Positions 9,950-22,346 of a stretch of 64,000 nt of DNA are shown here, in pieces. The translations under genes and the position numbers were made by a program. Each line of letters starts with the position of its first letter. Position 1 is the stretch's first letter. The notes under the pieces are model-generated. The model was not told where the DNA came from, did not search any database, and worked only from the letters and a program-made list of their open reading frames with translations. The stretch comes from Carnegiea gigantea (taxonomy: Eukaryota > Streptophyta > Magnoliopsida > Caryophyllales > Cactaceae): contig JAKOGI010000333.1 in assembly GCA_029747015.1 (NCBI GenBank), positions 186,001 to 250,000 of the forward strand, given 5' to 3'.

Positions 9950-11327
9950 TAATAGGAAGAATTTGAGTTTTAATGTTTACAACCCCAAGTGCAAGGTTTT
10001 AACGTCGAGTACTCCGGGTGTTGTCCATTGAGAGTTGAGTTTTAAGTAGCGGGATTAGCTTGAGTGCTCAATCTAAGCCAAGTGAAAGGGAAAGAAGGAT
10101 AAACCAAACAAAGCTAACAAACATACAAAACGAGGCTTGTAATTGTAATTGGGCCAATTGATGAATCAAGTAATCGAGGTGAGTCCGAGCCTCCCCAACC
10201 TATACTAAAAATAAGAGATGGTCGGTTGTGCCATCAAAGGCCACTGAAGCCCTCTCTCAAGGGTCATGAGCTAGTCCAATTAGTTTAACCAGCTATTTTC
10301 ATAGGATTGATCCAATTAGACTATAAAATTAGCAACCCTTGGCCCTAGTTAGGATCGGGACTATTTTCATGTCCCGAACCCGGCTATCGCCTCTCCCATA
10401 CTAGCTAATTGATCTCACCTGTCGGCATAAGTCAATTGCCTAAAAATATTGATAAAAGATCTCTCAAGCATTTGAACACTTGGCGGGTATGAGAGAAAAC
10501 TCTAAGTTCTTGGCATAAATTGGGAGTGATTAGGCCTAATCCTAGACTAAATAGCCATCAAGAGGCTAATCACAATCCAAGCCAGCCAAAATTAACCACT
10601 AATCATCACAAAACATAATTAAACCTAACTACATCTAAACTAACAAACAAACACATAAACATGAACTTGGGAGGAGAGAGAGAAAGAAACTAATCAAATC
10701 TTATCGATCTAAATAAACACGGATTAACAATGAAAACTAAGAATTTAAACTAAACAAATCAAATACAAGAATTAAACTAACAAAACCTAAGAATAAGATA
10801 TGAAATAGAGAGAGAGAGAGAGAGAAGAGAAAATTTAGGATTGATTGAATGAAGATGAAATCCATAAGCTTGAATCCATAATCCACCTAAATTTACTATC
10901 TCATCCCCTGATGTGATCTGCCTAATGGGATTTTTATTTGCTCAACAAACCTAAAACCTAGCCTAAAAATCGCCAAAAGAACCCCAAAGAAAAACTTTAA
11001 ATAGGAGAAAAAAATGAGCTGCGAAAACACAGGGGAGCTGGAAACTGATGATGGCCGCCGCACTAACGACAGCTAGCTATTGCCAGCTACTGCTCGGTGC
11101 TGCAGTGTGGCGGCAGCATCCATCATGTAGTCAATGGTTGCCCATCCCTCGATGTCTTGTTTTCTTCCTTTTTGATCCTCTTTTGCTCCTTTGCACAGTA
11201 CTTTCTTGAATGAATTTATTACCTACAAACATTAATAAAATAAGTAAAACTCCTAAAGATTATACTATTATATGAGTTAAAATTAGGTGAAAGAGGTACG
11301 TAAAATATGACAAATTAGTGCCCAACA
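9950..11327 (-). repeat. 5' LTR of element II
   Basis: Direct copy of 5739-7083, slightly longer (1378 bp). It begins TAATAGGAAG (TG changed to TA) and ends GCCCAACA. It has an expanded GA run around 10805-10823. Confidence 0.88.
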
Positions 11328-11332
11328 TGGTT
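11328..11332. repeat. Target-site duplication of element II, right copy
   Basis: TGGTT, identical to 5734-5738. Confidence 0.85.
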
Positions 11333-12840
11333 GATAGGTGGGGAAAAAACATGCCAGCAATCCCTGATAACCAACGACCAATTAAAATGGCAACAAACTA
11401 AGTGCTCCAAGGTAAAAAATCCTCCGTAATTGTAAATGTAATGGGAACAAATTGAGTTAAGTTCGCAATTATAAGTAATGAGGGAAGAATAGGGGGTTGC
11501 TTAAACTTAACTACAGTGGAAGCTTCCCTACCTGGAAATACAACATTGAGGTTCAAGCTCTAGAAGACATTCACGAGCTATTCAATCCACAAAATGTGTG
11601 GTAATAAGTTGCTACTTGAGATCCAAATCCAAAGGTTGAATTTAAGAAGGAAACATGCAGTAATGTAAAAGGTCCAGAAGTGGCCATTAGAAAACCAAGC
11701 AATGACAAAGTTTGAGCCTGCAACGGTAAAGTTTAGCCATGTGTTGGCAGACTAGCATATGATGGCAAACTAGCAGCGATAGTTTGGACCGGTGGGGTGC
11801 AGTTACGATGATGGAGAAGGTCAATAAATCTACAGCAATTTAAGGTTGGCTTCCCATGGTAAGGGTGATGACCTTACCAAGAGTAAAAGTTCATGACATT
11901 TGAGTATTGCCACCAGCAACACTAGATGACTAGTCTACTTCAAAGTAGGTAAGAATAAGATCCCAAAACAACGCTTGCCTCAAAACGAGCCCATGGTTAG
12001 TAGTGCCTATCAAATAGTGAACAATACGCTTCTTAAGAGCAAGGTAAGAAGTGCGAGGAGCACACATAAATTAAGGGACCAGAGAAAGCACCCAGAGACT
12101 GCTGGCTCTATAGCGCGTGCGGGAAGGGGCTCCTTGAGGCTCAACTGGCTTTTCTTTCCCCATGGTCGCATCGCCTTTCATACAATGGTCATCTCGTGGC
12201 TAAATCTGGTAGGATGGAATAACATTTCAATTTTGTGGAGTCACCATAACATTTTTAAAGGAATAAATCTAGAATTCTATACGAAATACCTCATTCCTTA
12301 TTTTAACTAAATCATTTAAATCGATGGAACAACCGAGGGACATAGCATTTGACTTCAAGAAGAACAATAGTTTTTTTTTTCTATAGTATTATAACTCCCT
12401 AGGTTCCAAATGGAGATCACAAAAATGAATCCTTGGCTAAGAAGCATGAGAATGGATTCGAGGGTGAAGGTATGATCCAATGAATGGCGAACACCACCAT
12501 TTGACCGGCTGTTTTAATAGAATTTTTATTAGAATAGAATGTATTCAAACTTCTATTTTCTAGTTCCATGCAAGAGGTAATATTCATCAATTAGTCCAAT
12601 TTAGTGAGGCATCTAGTAGCAAAGGAATTTTTGGTGTCCACTTATTTAGCAAATCATCTTAAAATAATTGAAATGTATAAGAAAGCAATAAATTTTGGTA
12701 GTCACTTCACTATGAACACTTTTTTATTTTATGAATGGAAAAATAAGCATCATACTTTGAGTCATAAAGGATAAAAGAAGAACATGATGAGAAGGAAAAA
12801 AATTAAAGAAAATGATAAATAAATTATTCTCTTTAGTTTA
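11333..12840. other. Unassigned DNA after element II
   Basis: This should continue the copia relic interrupted at 5739, since the flanks read on smoothly across the TGGTT duplication. I cannot identify a domain in either direction. A plus-strand frame of 111 codons (11975-12310) has no recognisable motif and is probably chance. I see no RNA gene or clear repeat. Confidence 0.4.
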
Positions 12841-12995
12841 TGGGTCAGGCCTGAGGGTATATCTCAGTCTGAGTAGACTAGCAAACCAATAGTTGTTATT
12901 TCCATCCTCCTAACTACATGGCCAGGCCTGAGGGTATATCTCGGTTTAAATAGACCGTCAAATGAATAGTTGTTATTTCCTTTTCTCCCAACTGC
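12841..12995. repeat. Imperfect tandem duplication, 77-bp period
   Basis: Two copies of a unit that contains CAGGCCTGAGGGTATATCTC and ends with ATAGTTGTTATTTCC lie one after the other (matching strings at 12846 and 12923). No coding content. Confidence 0.7.
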
Positions 12996-13559
12996 ATCAG
13001 GGTAGGTTCAAGCTAGTCCTTTTTGAAAAGAATAGCTTTTCTAAAGAGTTTTGAGCAAAGAATTTGTTAAAGTTTTGTTTCTACTAAGTCTTGAGAGGTT
13101 TTGTGCAAGGGAAGAGTGAAATGGAGTTTTACTAGATGGATGAGAAATGTGGTGAAAGAAAGAATAAAGTAGAGTTTCACTAGGGAGTCTAAGCTCACCC
13201 TCCTTTTCCACCTCCCAAAATGGGGAGTGTGTGCCTCTATTTGCAATGCTAGTCAGGTGACAATCCTAAGAAAAAAATTACTCAAGAATAAAAATCAAAA
13301 TCATGTTTATTTTCATATCCTATAAAATGGGGTAGAATTGAATTGATTAGCATGCTCAAATTAGTTCGATTGCAACAATGGTAGCCATTAAGGGGCGAAA
13401 ACCTGCCACTAGGTCCTAGCAGCAGCTTCATTCATGTTGACAATTCCCTTTTCTACTTTAAGAGAATAGTTTGTGAAAGTTTTATCATGAGACAATGTTT
13501 CACCTGACTTGTTACTATCTCAACCACTCTTTCTTGAAGCGTCGATTTCAAATCCCCAT

Positions 13560-13802
13560 GCTAACAAATCGCACAAAACTAGGATTTTTGTTCTATATGT
13601 AATTATGTTAGAAACTGTTGGGTTTTAATGCTTTCAAAACTATTTAGAAAACTTTTTTGCACTAGAGAATAGCCAATTATTAGGAATCTAATGATAGTGT
13701 TGCTTTTGACTTGGTGGGCATGGTAATTATCATTGCCGAGTGGCAATGCACTAGACATATAATTATGCAATTAGTCCAGAATCCCACGGGCATCAACTTG
13801 GT
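13560..13802. repeat. Left copy of a diverged direct repeat flanking the array
   Basis: Aligns with 36066-36318: shared pieces include GGGTTTTAA, a GTTGCTTTG-type block and CAATGCACTAGACATA(T/C)AAT. The two copies lie in the same orientation outside the gag-pro array. They could be remnants of LTRs of an older element into which the array inserted, or two copies of a dispersed repeat. Confidence 0.5.
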
Positions 13803-14074
13803 TTTTCCGGGAGCCCCCAATTTGATTGAGGTCATTAGGGTGAAGGGGAATGTATACAAATGTCATGCAAGATATATGCAAATGTAGGAATGAATACAAG
13901 GGGACTTTCAGGGAGTAAGCCTCGCCCAAAGAACACAAGTCCCATTCAAGGAAAAGTAGTTGAAAATTTTGGACTCTTACTAAGGAAGAGGGTTTTAAAA
14001 GGTTTAGGGTCCCTGTCTCGCCCTGGCTATCAAAAATCATATAGACAAGATCAAGATAAGAGTAAAATCATTTT

Positions 14075-14650
14075 AAGGTTTAGCAGTCTCACACCAAGAT
14101 AACCATTTTGCGGCTTGATGATCTGACACTAATAAAATCATTTTGAGGTTTGATATTCTTATACCAATAAAATTTTGAGGGTTGATGATCTCACAATGAT
14201 TTAAAAAAAAAAATTTGAGGCTTGATGTTCTCACACCAATAAAAAAATTAAGGCATGATAGTCTTATACCGATTAAAAAAAAAAAAAAAAAACTTGCACT
14301 TTGATGGTCTCGCATCTATAAAAATTTAAGGCTTGACGGCCTGGCACCAATGGAAAATTTGAGCCTTGAAGGTCTCCACTTATTTTTAAAAATTTGAGCT
14401 TGAAGGTCCCTACCTGTTTTAAAAAATCGATGCTTAACAGTCTTAGTCATTTTAAAAATCAAGGCTTGAAGATATCTATCGATTTTAAGAAATTGAGGCT
14501 TGAGAATCTCCACTATTTTAAGAATGAAGATCTCCATGTATTTTAAGAAATCATGGCTTGAAGGTCTCCATCTACTTTAAAAATTAAAGCTTGAAGTTCT
14601 CTACCTGTTTTAAAATTGTGACTCAAAGATCTCCACCTGTTTTAAAATTA
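14075..14650. repeat. Degenerate minisatellite, about 40-bp unit
   Basis: About 13-15 diverged copies of a unit resembling TTGAGGCTTGAAGGTCTC followed by ACC and an A/T-rich spacer ending in TTTTAAAAA. The front copies read CTTGATGATCTCACACC, the later ones CTTGAAGGTCTCCACC, so there are two sub-types. Two minus-strand frames (14073-14315, 14316-14537) are repetitive by-products. Such arrays are frequent in LTRs or untranslated parts of large gypsy elements; its own origin is unknown. Confidence 0.75.
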
Positions 14651-14826
14651 TGGAAAGAGTTTTTCTTGAAAAAGAACTTTGATAGCATAAATAAAATTGA
14701 AAGAATGTTTGTTATTTTTGCATGATTGTAGGCCCTAGTTTGATGCATATGTTAGACATTACGTCCACCCGGGCAAACAAATCATCCCTCTTTTAATTTT
14801 TGAGATCGAGTTGCCAGTGGTGGTGT

Positions 14827-16272
14827 TGTGATTTTCCCGCAAGCGTACGGTTTTATCGCTGTAACAATTACAGGTATCGTCCTCAGGGATGGTTGTAAAA
14901 TTAGATTAAAACTTCTAATCTAGTTTAAAACTAGAGGCTAATTTTGTCCAACTCAAAGGTTGAATAATTCCACAAATTAATGGACCAATTCAACAAAATC
15001 AAATCTTGAAATTCTAAGCGACAATTTGCAAAACGAAGGGTAAACTGTGACAAGTTTGAGCCAGCAACACCTGGCCGCAATTATTTATTTTTTTTAATAC
15101 CAATAACCATTTCCATTGATGCAGACCAAAGTGAAGAAGTAGATTAAAGCAAGACCTCGACTCCAGCATGTCGACCACCCTCAACTCTTGAGATTTCACA
15201 CAACCCTTGTACAGTCAACTCGGAGTTGATAAATTCAAACCAAATAACATGAATTCGAAGGCTAGAATGTGAATCTAAAAATCGAAGTTGAAAACAAGAA
15301 AGCAAATTAAACCCCAGAATTCGAACTCAGATGCATCAAAACTGAAAGTGACTCTAACTAAAATCTAAACAAAACCTAAACTCCATCTATATTCTCTACT
15401 GCTCTGCTTCGACGTCCATTAAAGCCCCTTAAAGAACCTATTCGTTGCCCCCACATAATTGCCCCTTTGAATGCTTGAAACCGCTAAATTGATGATGATA
15501 CTGGAAGGCAACGGATGGGCATGGTAATGGAAGCATTAGAGATGATGATTGAAGGAGGAAACGGCTAGGCAAGAAGAAGGACCGCCATGCTTTTGTTCTC
15601 GGTTTCTCTGGGTAGTGCAGGAAGAGAAGAAGACGAGGGGTTGAGAGGGGGAGGGGAAAAAGAAGACCAAGTCATGTGCCATGCATGTGGTCACTTAAGT
15701 GAGAAAACAGGCTGGGGAATGAGTTTGGCTTTGGCGGGCCGTGGAAGAACTAAAACCGAAGCCCAAGCATTAAAAAAAAAAAAAAAAACCAAGGAAAGAG
15801 GGCAGCAATCTGGGTTGTGTCTGGCACAGATTGGGCCAAGCCCATGTCAAGAGGAGGGGGCAATGGGCCGGTCTGGAACGGAAAGAAAGAGGTAAAAAGA
15901 AAAGAGGGAGGTAGACCGACCTTGGACACGTTGGGCCGTGCAAGGAAAAGGGAAAGTAATGAGAACATGGGCCATGGTTTGGAGGGAAGAATGTTTGGGC
16001 CAGCCTGGTGAGAAGGCAAACAGCTGGCCCAAACGGGAAAAGAAGAGAAGAAGGGCACGCTGGGTCGGTGGGCTCCATTAGGCTGGATTTTCCTTTTCTT
16101 GTTTCATGCTTTCTTCAATCCAATCTAAGCCATGCACTTGTTGCTTATTTTTCCAAATTTTTCAAATCCTACAAAATAAACATAAACATTATTAAAAATC
16201 TAATTTAACAATTTATTAAGAGCAAATATTAGGCCATAAAAGGGTATAAATATCAAAATTTTGGATTAAACA
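14827..16272 (-). repeat. LTR A (3' LTR of unit 1)
   Basis: Begins TGTGATTTTCCCGCAAG and ends TTGGATTAAACA. It lacks 11 bases present in LTRs B-D near 15183 and has no copy of the 18-bp GGGCCGGTCTTGTGAGCT repeat. The GA-rich middle part (15587-16060) holds several overlapping ORFs on both strands that are compositional artefacts. Confidence 0.92.
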
Positions 16273-16287
16273 AACACCCCCACATCT
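16273..16287 (-). promoter_or_regulatory. Polypurine tract, unit 1
   Basis: Minus strand AGATGTGGGGGTGTT directly before the LTR start TGTTTAATCC. Confidence 0.85.
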
Positions 16288-16352
16288 AAGTTTTGCTCAT
16301 CCTCGGGTAAACCAAAACTAAAAATCCTAGAAAAAGAAAAGAAAACAAAATC

Positions 16353-16479
16353 CTAACCCACTTTCGTGGAAATCACGATTGCACTTAGCACGTGCAACAA
16401 GCCCTTTACACCCCTAGGTTACCCCTGGTGGACAAGTAAGGTCTCGTGAGGGTTTACAAAAGATATACCCACAAAATCT
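16353..16479 (-). repeat. Conserved 3' non-coding block, unit 1
   Basis: Matches the element II block at 7147-7274 and the other array units, and sits at the same distance from the polypurine tract. Confidence 0.65.
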
Positions 16480-17200
16480 ATTAAAAAAAACATAAATAGA
16501 AACTTGAAAATCTTTTTGTGTTTTGTTTTGCTTTTAAAAAGTAATATGTACAAAACAAGGGAAAGATATGCACATTTGAATCAACTAAATCACCCTTGTA
16601 GCAAAGATGTTGGCCTGCATATAAACATATTCTACACATCAAGACTCTGTATCCCAAGAATGACATCAAAGCACTAACTTTTAACCCAATTGCACATCGA
16701 AAGTTTGAATCCATCCCAATGCTTGTGTGCATGTGTATCATCATCCTACGGCTCAGGTTTACCAAGAGCAAACACAATCTCACAGAACTGACATAAACTA
16801 CAGTATTGATTTATTAACATTGGAAGCAAGCATTCCCAGTAGCAACATTGCCTCAAAGGGTAACACCCAGCAGTGCATGCCTCAAAGGGTTACTTATCAT
16901 TCCAAATTTTACTTCATTTCCTTTCCATCTTTTTCTTCTTTCTTCTTTTTTTTCATTCTTTTTTTTTATAAAATTCAAAATTCTGTCAAAGACAACTGGG
17001 AGAGCCGATAATAGAAAACTAAAACCTTAAGACAATAAGGAGGATATAAATAGGGATTGGATTACACAGTGATAATGAACAAATAGGATTAGAATTAGAG
17101 CCAAAAATGACACACCGAGGACAGAGGCCTAACATGCACATCATGCTTACGTACAGGCTAATAATCTAAGCACAGGGGATTTAAACTAATCAGAATAGTA

Positions 17201-19736
17201 CTAAACTTCCCAAAATAAAACAAAAATCTTTTTTTTAAAAAATAAAACAGATTCAGAAGCAGCAGTGAGTAAGCAATCAGCAGTCGAGTACAAGTCATCA
17301 AACTTAAAAGCATCATACTTAGGCTGATCATTCATAAGAAAGGACTCATACTCAATAGCAAACACATCATCACAAGCATCTTCAAGTATAGAATCCTCTA
17401 CCCAGTGAAGAGTAGAGAACTCCATATCATCAAAACCAGAGGGCTGCCTTTGCAGATTAAAAATGTTAAGCTCTAAGGTTATGTTACCAAAAGACAGTCT
17501 CATCAAGCCATTCCTGCAATTAATGAGGGCATTGGCGGTCAGTGGCCAAGAAAGGACGCCCTAGAATCACAGGGACTTGACTAGCTAAGTTAGACACCAT
17601 CTCAGTCTGAATCACAACAAAGTCCACAGGGTAAATGATTTCACCCCCTCGGATCAGCACATCCTCAACTATCCTCCTAGGCAATCTGGTCGACCTATCA
17701 GCTAATTGAATAAGCATCTTAGTAGGCTTAAGCTCACCTAACCCTAGCCTCTCATACGCGGTGAAGGGAATCAAGTTAACACTAGCCCCTAAATCAAGCA
17801 AAGCTCTATGAATGAGCTGGTCTCCTATAACTATAGAAATAGTAGGACAACCGAGGTCCTTATATTTCATTGGGATCTGATGAGATAGAATAGAACTAGC
17901 ACTAGAGGCTAAGAAAGCCTTCCTAGGGACATTGGTAGCTCTCTTGGTTATGCACAGATCCTTTAAAAACCTAGCATATGGAGGCATCTGCTGAATAGCA
18001 TCGAGTAAAGGAATGTTGATCTTGACTTGAGAGAGGGTCTTTCTCATCATCTCGACATGGGCTTGGTCTTTTTTCTTAAGCGTATGGGAAAAAGGAAGCA
18101 AAGGCATATGGATTTTCTCAGATGAAGAACGAGAAGGAGAAGAAGAAGAAAGACTCTTAGAAGGAGAAGGGTCAACTGACTCAGGGAAGTCTTTCTTTTT
18201 AAGCTCCTCTTTTGTAGACGGTGACTCAGGAAGATGGTGAGAATCAGAATTATTGGGGACACCATCAGTAGCATCCCCTGACTCACTGGATGAGCCAGTC
18301 TCTGGAGGTAAAGAAGAAGAAGAATTCTCGAAGAATTGGTGAGGATACCTGTAGGGCTCATTAGGACTTCTAACCTGGTTATCAATCTCTCAACCAGAAT
18401 GAAGAGATATCACTACATTCACTTTCCTTGCAGGCTCACTAGGGTTACCTGAAGAAGAAGATGCGTGACCCATAGGGTTCACCTCAGGCTGACTTAGAAA
18501 AGTACATGGCTCCCTAGAAAATGATGCTAATTAGGAAAACTATTCAGTCATCATTCTCATCATTCTTTCCATGTTAGTATTAATCATTCTCTCCACATTA
18601 TTATTAATTCTCCTCTCCATTTTATCAACATCACTATAACCAGGAGGAGATTGAACTTAAGCTACAGGAGGCGGAGGTCTAGGTGCATTAGGTACACTTG
18701 GAAAAATCGGTCTCTAAAAGGAACTAGAAGGGTGAGAGATGGGCTGGGAGTTAGGAACCGTAACATTTGGTCCATTACTCCAAGAGAAGTTAGGGTGATT
18801 TCTCCACCTTGGATTGTAAAAAGGAGAGAAAGGGTCGTTCTTAGGTCTCTGAAAGGCCATACTCACTTGCTCTTAACCAGTTGCTAGCTGGTGAGCAAAG
18901 CAGGGATAAGCACTCAATGAATGATCTAAGGCCTGGCAATGAGTGCAAGGCACTGAAGAAGTCTGGGATAACTGAGTCATTTGTGGAGTCAATTCTTTTA
19001 TCATGTTTTCTAAAGCAGCAATCTTAGACTCTAAGTGACTCACATCAGAGACAGAATGTAAACCACCTCTTGTAATCCTAGCACTTAAACTATCATCCCG
19101 AGTAGTTTTCCACTGCATAGTTTTCTCAGCTAAGTCCTCTAAAAATTCCTAAGCATCTGTGGTGCTCTTAGAAAGAAAGCCACTCTAACACATAGATTCT
19201 ACCATGGTTCTAGTCTGTTGGTCAAATCCTTCATAAACAATCTGGCACAAACGTGCCTCGTCCAGACCATGATAGGGACACTGGGCTAGCAAATTCTTGA
19301 ACCTATCAAAATATTTCCAAAATGATTCCCTATCTAGTTACACAAATCAATTGATTTCATTCCTTAGCTTAACAGTCTCGACATTAGGAAAATATTTTCT
19401 TAAGAATAATTTCACAAAATCACTCCAGGAAGTTACAGAACTAGTAGCCAAGCTATACATCCAACGTTTAGCAGAATCTTTCAAAGCAAAAGGAATTAAT
19501 TTCATGCGCACAACATCTATGGGAATATTAGAAAAATACATCATAGAGCAGACTTCTTCAAATTCCCTCAAAAACAAATAAACATCCTCTAAGCCAGTGA
19601 ATTTAGGGAGCATTTGGGTATAGTGAGGTCTTAATTCGAAGGTCACATTGGGTCCAAGGTCAGGTATGGTGAAGCAAGATGGCAAAGCAGTCCTAGGAGG
19701 GTAGAAAATCTCACTCAAAGATCTTTCTTGTGCCAT
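17201..19736 (-). pseudogene. Gag-protease polyprotein of unit 1
   Basis: The reading frame opens at ATG 19736 (MAQERSLSEIFYPPR) and covers about 845 codons. In order: a retrotransposon Gag domain (FWKYFDRFKNLLAQCPYH, SMC.SGFLSKS), a zinc knuckle (CTHCQALDHSLSAYP) whose last Cys is now Tyr, a Ser/Glu-rich linker, and a retropepsin with catalytic DLGAS and the ILGRPFLAT motif, both as in Athila proteases. Several in-frame stops and a 4-base insertion near 17540 break the frame. Past the protease the frame goes on with a short tail holding AIEYESFL instead of reverse transcriptase. It would supply capsid and a maturation protease in the cytoplasm but cannot copy or integrate its own RNA. Confidence 0.85.
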
Positions 19737-20626
19737 TTCTTCTAATTCAAGCTCGGGTTCAGATTTGGGTTCTAGGTCAGGGTCGGGTTCACTTCTAACA
19801 AGTCTATGATTTTCAGGATGTCTAACTTAACCAGTCATATAAATCCAACACCTTCACCCAAGGTTCTATTTTTAATTTTTTAAAATTTTTTTTATCTTTT
19901 TATTATTATTATTATTTTAATCACAAAATAACAAAATGAATGATAAAACTAAAAACACTATTAAAACAAAAAATAAACAAAACTGAAAACAAAAGCACAA
20001 ACACAAAGAAACTACAAGAAAATAAGAAATAAGACTGCACCTAAACACCTTAATTCAAAATTAAAATAGACAATAAAACTTCTAAAATCAGATCTAAATA
20101 TACAGAAAAGTCCACACATCATAAAGGACATAAATATAATTTTTCCCAAATTTTTTCTGTCCTTGAATAGTGCAAAAAAATGCAAATAGAATATTAATTC
20201 TAAACTTCATAGAAAAATCTAAACAGTCACAAAAATTCCAGAAAAATTCACACACAATCTAGAAATTATGCTGAACCTAGGAAAAATATTAGCACAGTAG
20301 AAATCACACTACAATAGGTCCAGAAAATTCAACTAGAATGTAGAAATTGGTGAAAAGTCTACACTGCAAATATTTCCGGATCAGTTCAACCTTGAATTTT
20401 TCACTGCACGTAAACCAAATTGATTAGTATTGTTTTGTTAAAACCATCTAAAAATTAAAATTAAACTAATCCTGACACAAACAAAAATCGAAATCAAAAT
20501 ATAAACTAAATTCAAAAATAAAACTAAACTAAACTATTAATACAAAAATTACGATTCAACTAAAACTAAAAATGAAAACGACTCGATTTGACTACGAATC
20601 ACTGTAACCAAATTTCACAATGCCAT

Positions 20627-20643
20627 CTCTGGCAACGGCGCCA
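20627..20643 (-). promoter_or_regulatory. Primer-binding site, unit 1
   Basis: Minus strand TGGCGCCGTTGCCAGAG, complementary to the tRNA-Asp 3' end for 13 bases, 9 bases inside LTR B. Confidence 0.85.
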
Positions 20644-20652
20644 AAAACATAT

Positions 20653-22139
20653 TGTGATTTTTCCGCAAGTATACGGTTTTATCGCGGTAACAATTACAGG
20701 TAACGTCCTCAGAGATGGTTGCAAAATTAGATAAAAAATTCTAATCTAGTTTAAAACTAGAGGCTAATTTTGTCTAACTCAAAGGTTGAATAATTCTACA
20801 AATTAATGGACCAAATTAAACAAAATCAAATCTTGAAATTCTAAATGAAAATTTGCAAAACGAACACTAAACTGTGACAAGTTTGAGTTGCCAACACCTG
20901 GCCACAATTATTCATTTTTTTTTTAATACCAATAACCATTTCCATTGACGCTGACCAAAGTGAAGACGTAGATTAAAGCAAGACCTCAATTCCAGCATGT
21001 CGACCACCCTCAATTCGAATCCAACTCTTGAGATTTCACACAACCCTTGTAGATTGAACTCGGAGTTGATAAATTCAAACCAAATATCATGAATTCGAAG
21101 GCTAAAATGTAAATCTAAAAATCAAAGTCGAAAATAAGAAAGCAAATTAAACCCCAGAATTCGAACTCAGATGCATTAAAACTGAAAGTGACTCTAACTA
21201 AAACCTAAACAAAACCTAAACTCCATCTATATTCTCTACTGCTCTGTTTCGACATCCATTAAAGCCCCTTGAAGAACCTGTTCGTTGCCCCCACATAATT
21301 GCCCCTTTGAATGCTTGAAACTGCTAAATTGATGATGATACTGGAAGGCAACAGATGGGCATGGTAATGGAAGCATTAGCGATGATGATTGAAGGAGGAA
21401 ACGGCTAGGTAAGAAGAAGGACCGCCATGCTTTTGTTCTCGGTTTCTCTGGGTTGCGCAGGAAGAGAAGAAAACGAGGGGTTAAGAGGGGGAGGGGAAAA
21501 AGAAGACCAAGTCATGTGCCATGCATGTGGTCACTTAAGTGAGAAAACGAGCTGGGGAATGAGTTTGGCTTCGGCGGGCCGTGGAAGAACTGAAACCGAA
21601 GCCTAAGCATTAAAAAAAAAAAGGAAAGAAGGCAGCAATCTAGGTCATGTCTGGTACAGATTGGGCCAAGCCCATGTGAAGAGGAGGGGACAATGGGCTG
21701 GTCTGGAAGGGAAAGAAAGAGGAAAAAAGAAAAGAGGGTGGCAGACCCAGCTTGGACGCGCTGGGCCGGTGCAAGGAAAAGGGAAAGGAATGAGAAGATG
21801 GGCCATGGTCTGGAGGGAAGAACGTTTGGGCCAGCCTGGTGAGAAGGCGAACAGCAGGCCCAAATGGGAAAAGAAGAGAAGAAAGGCACACTGGGCCGGT
21901 CTTGTGAGCTGGGCCGGTCTTGTGAGCTGGGCCAGTGGGCTCCATTAGGCCTGGTTTTCCTTTTCTTGTTTCATGCTTTCTTCAATCCGATCTAAGCCAT
22001 GCACTTGTTGCTTATTTTTCCAAATTTTTCAAATCCTACAAAATAAACATAAACATTATTAAAAATCTAATTTAACAATTTATTAAGAGCAAATATTAGG
22101 CCATAAAAGGGTATAAATATCAAAATTTTGGATTAAACA
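20653..22139 (-). repeat. LTR B (shared by units 1 and 2)
   Basis: Begins TGTGATTTTTCCGCAAG and ends TTGGATTAAACA. It serves as 5' LTR of unit 1 and 3' LTR of unit 2. It carries two tandem copies of an 18-bp repeat at 21893-21929. Confidence 0.92.
21893..21929. repeat. 18-bp tandem repeat in LTR B, two copies
   Basis: GGGCCGGTCTTGTGAGCT is present twice. LTR C has two copies (27721-27757), LTR D one, LTR A none. Confidence 0.8.
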
Positions 22140-22154
22140 AACACCCCCACACCT
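22140..22154 (-). promoter_or_regulatory. Polypurine tract, unit 2
   Basis: Minus strand AGGTGTGGGGGTGTT, abutting the LTR start TGTTTAATCC. Confidence 0.85.
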
Positions 22155-22218
22155 AAGTTTTGTTCATCCTCGGGTAAACCAAAACTAAAAATCCTAGAAA
22201 AAGAAAACAAAACAAAAT

Positions 22219-22346
22219 CCTAACCCACTTTCGTGGAAATCACGATTGCACTTAGCACGTGCAACAAGCCCTTTACACCCCTAGGTTACCCCTGGTGGAC
22301 AAGTAAGGTCTCGTGAGGGTTTACAAAAGATATACCCACAAAATCT
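22219..22346 (-). repeat. Conserved 3' non-coding block, unit 2
   Basis: Nearly the same sequence as in unit 1, at the same distance from the polypurine tract. Confidence 0.65.

Larger units (their letters stand above)
5739..11327 (-). mobile_element. Element II: complete non-autonomous gag-only Athila-like element
   Basis: Two direct LTRs (5739-7083 and 9950-11327) flank an internal region of only 2866 bp, and a perfect 5-bp duplication TGGTT flanks the whole. Read on the minus strand it runs: 5' LTR, tRNA-Asp-like primer site, broken gag, about 1.7 kb of non-coding DNA, conserved block, polypurine tract, 3' LTR. There is no trace of protease, RT, RNase H or integrase. This fits the TR-GAG type of non-autonomous plant element. 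The element must rely on enzymes from a related autonomous copy. Its LTRs differ by many substitutions, so the insertion is not recent. Confidence 0.88.

Noticed and set aside
11975..12310. 111-codon plus-strand ORF
   Set aside because: Mixed composition, no domain, no neighbouring exon; probably chance.
14075..14650. CRISPR-like array
   Set aside because: Units are adjacent, degenerate and without unique spacers; this is eukaryotic minisatellite DNA.
15587..16208. Overlapping ORFs of about 100 codons on both strands in LTR A, with counterparts in LTRs B, C and D
   Set aside because: They fall in a GA-rich part of the LTRs, occur on both strands at once and are broken differently in each copy.
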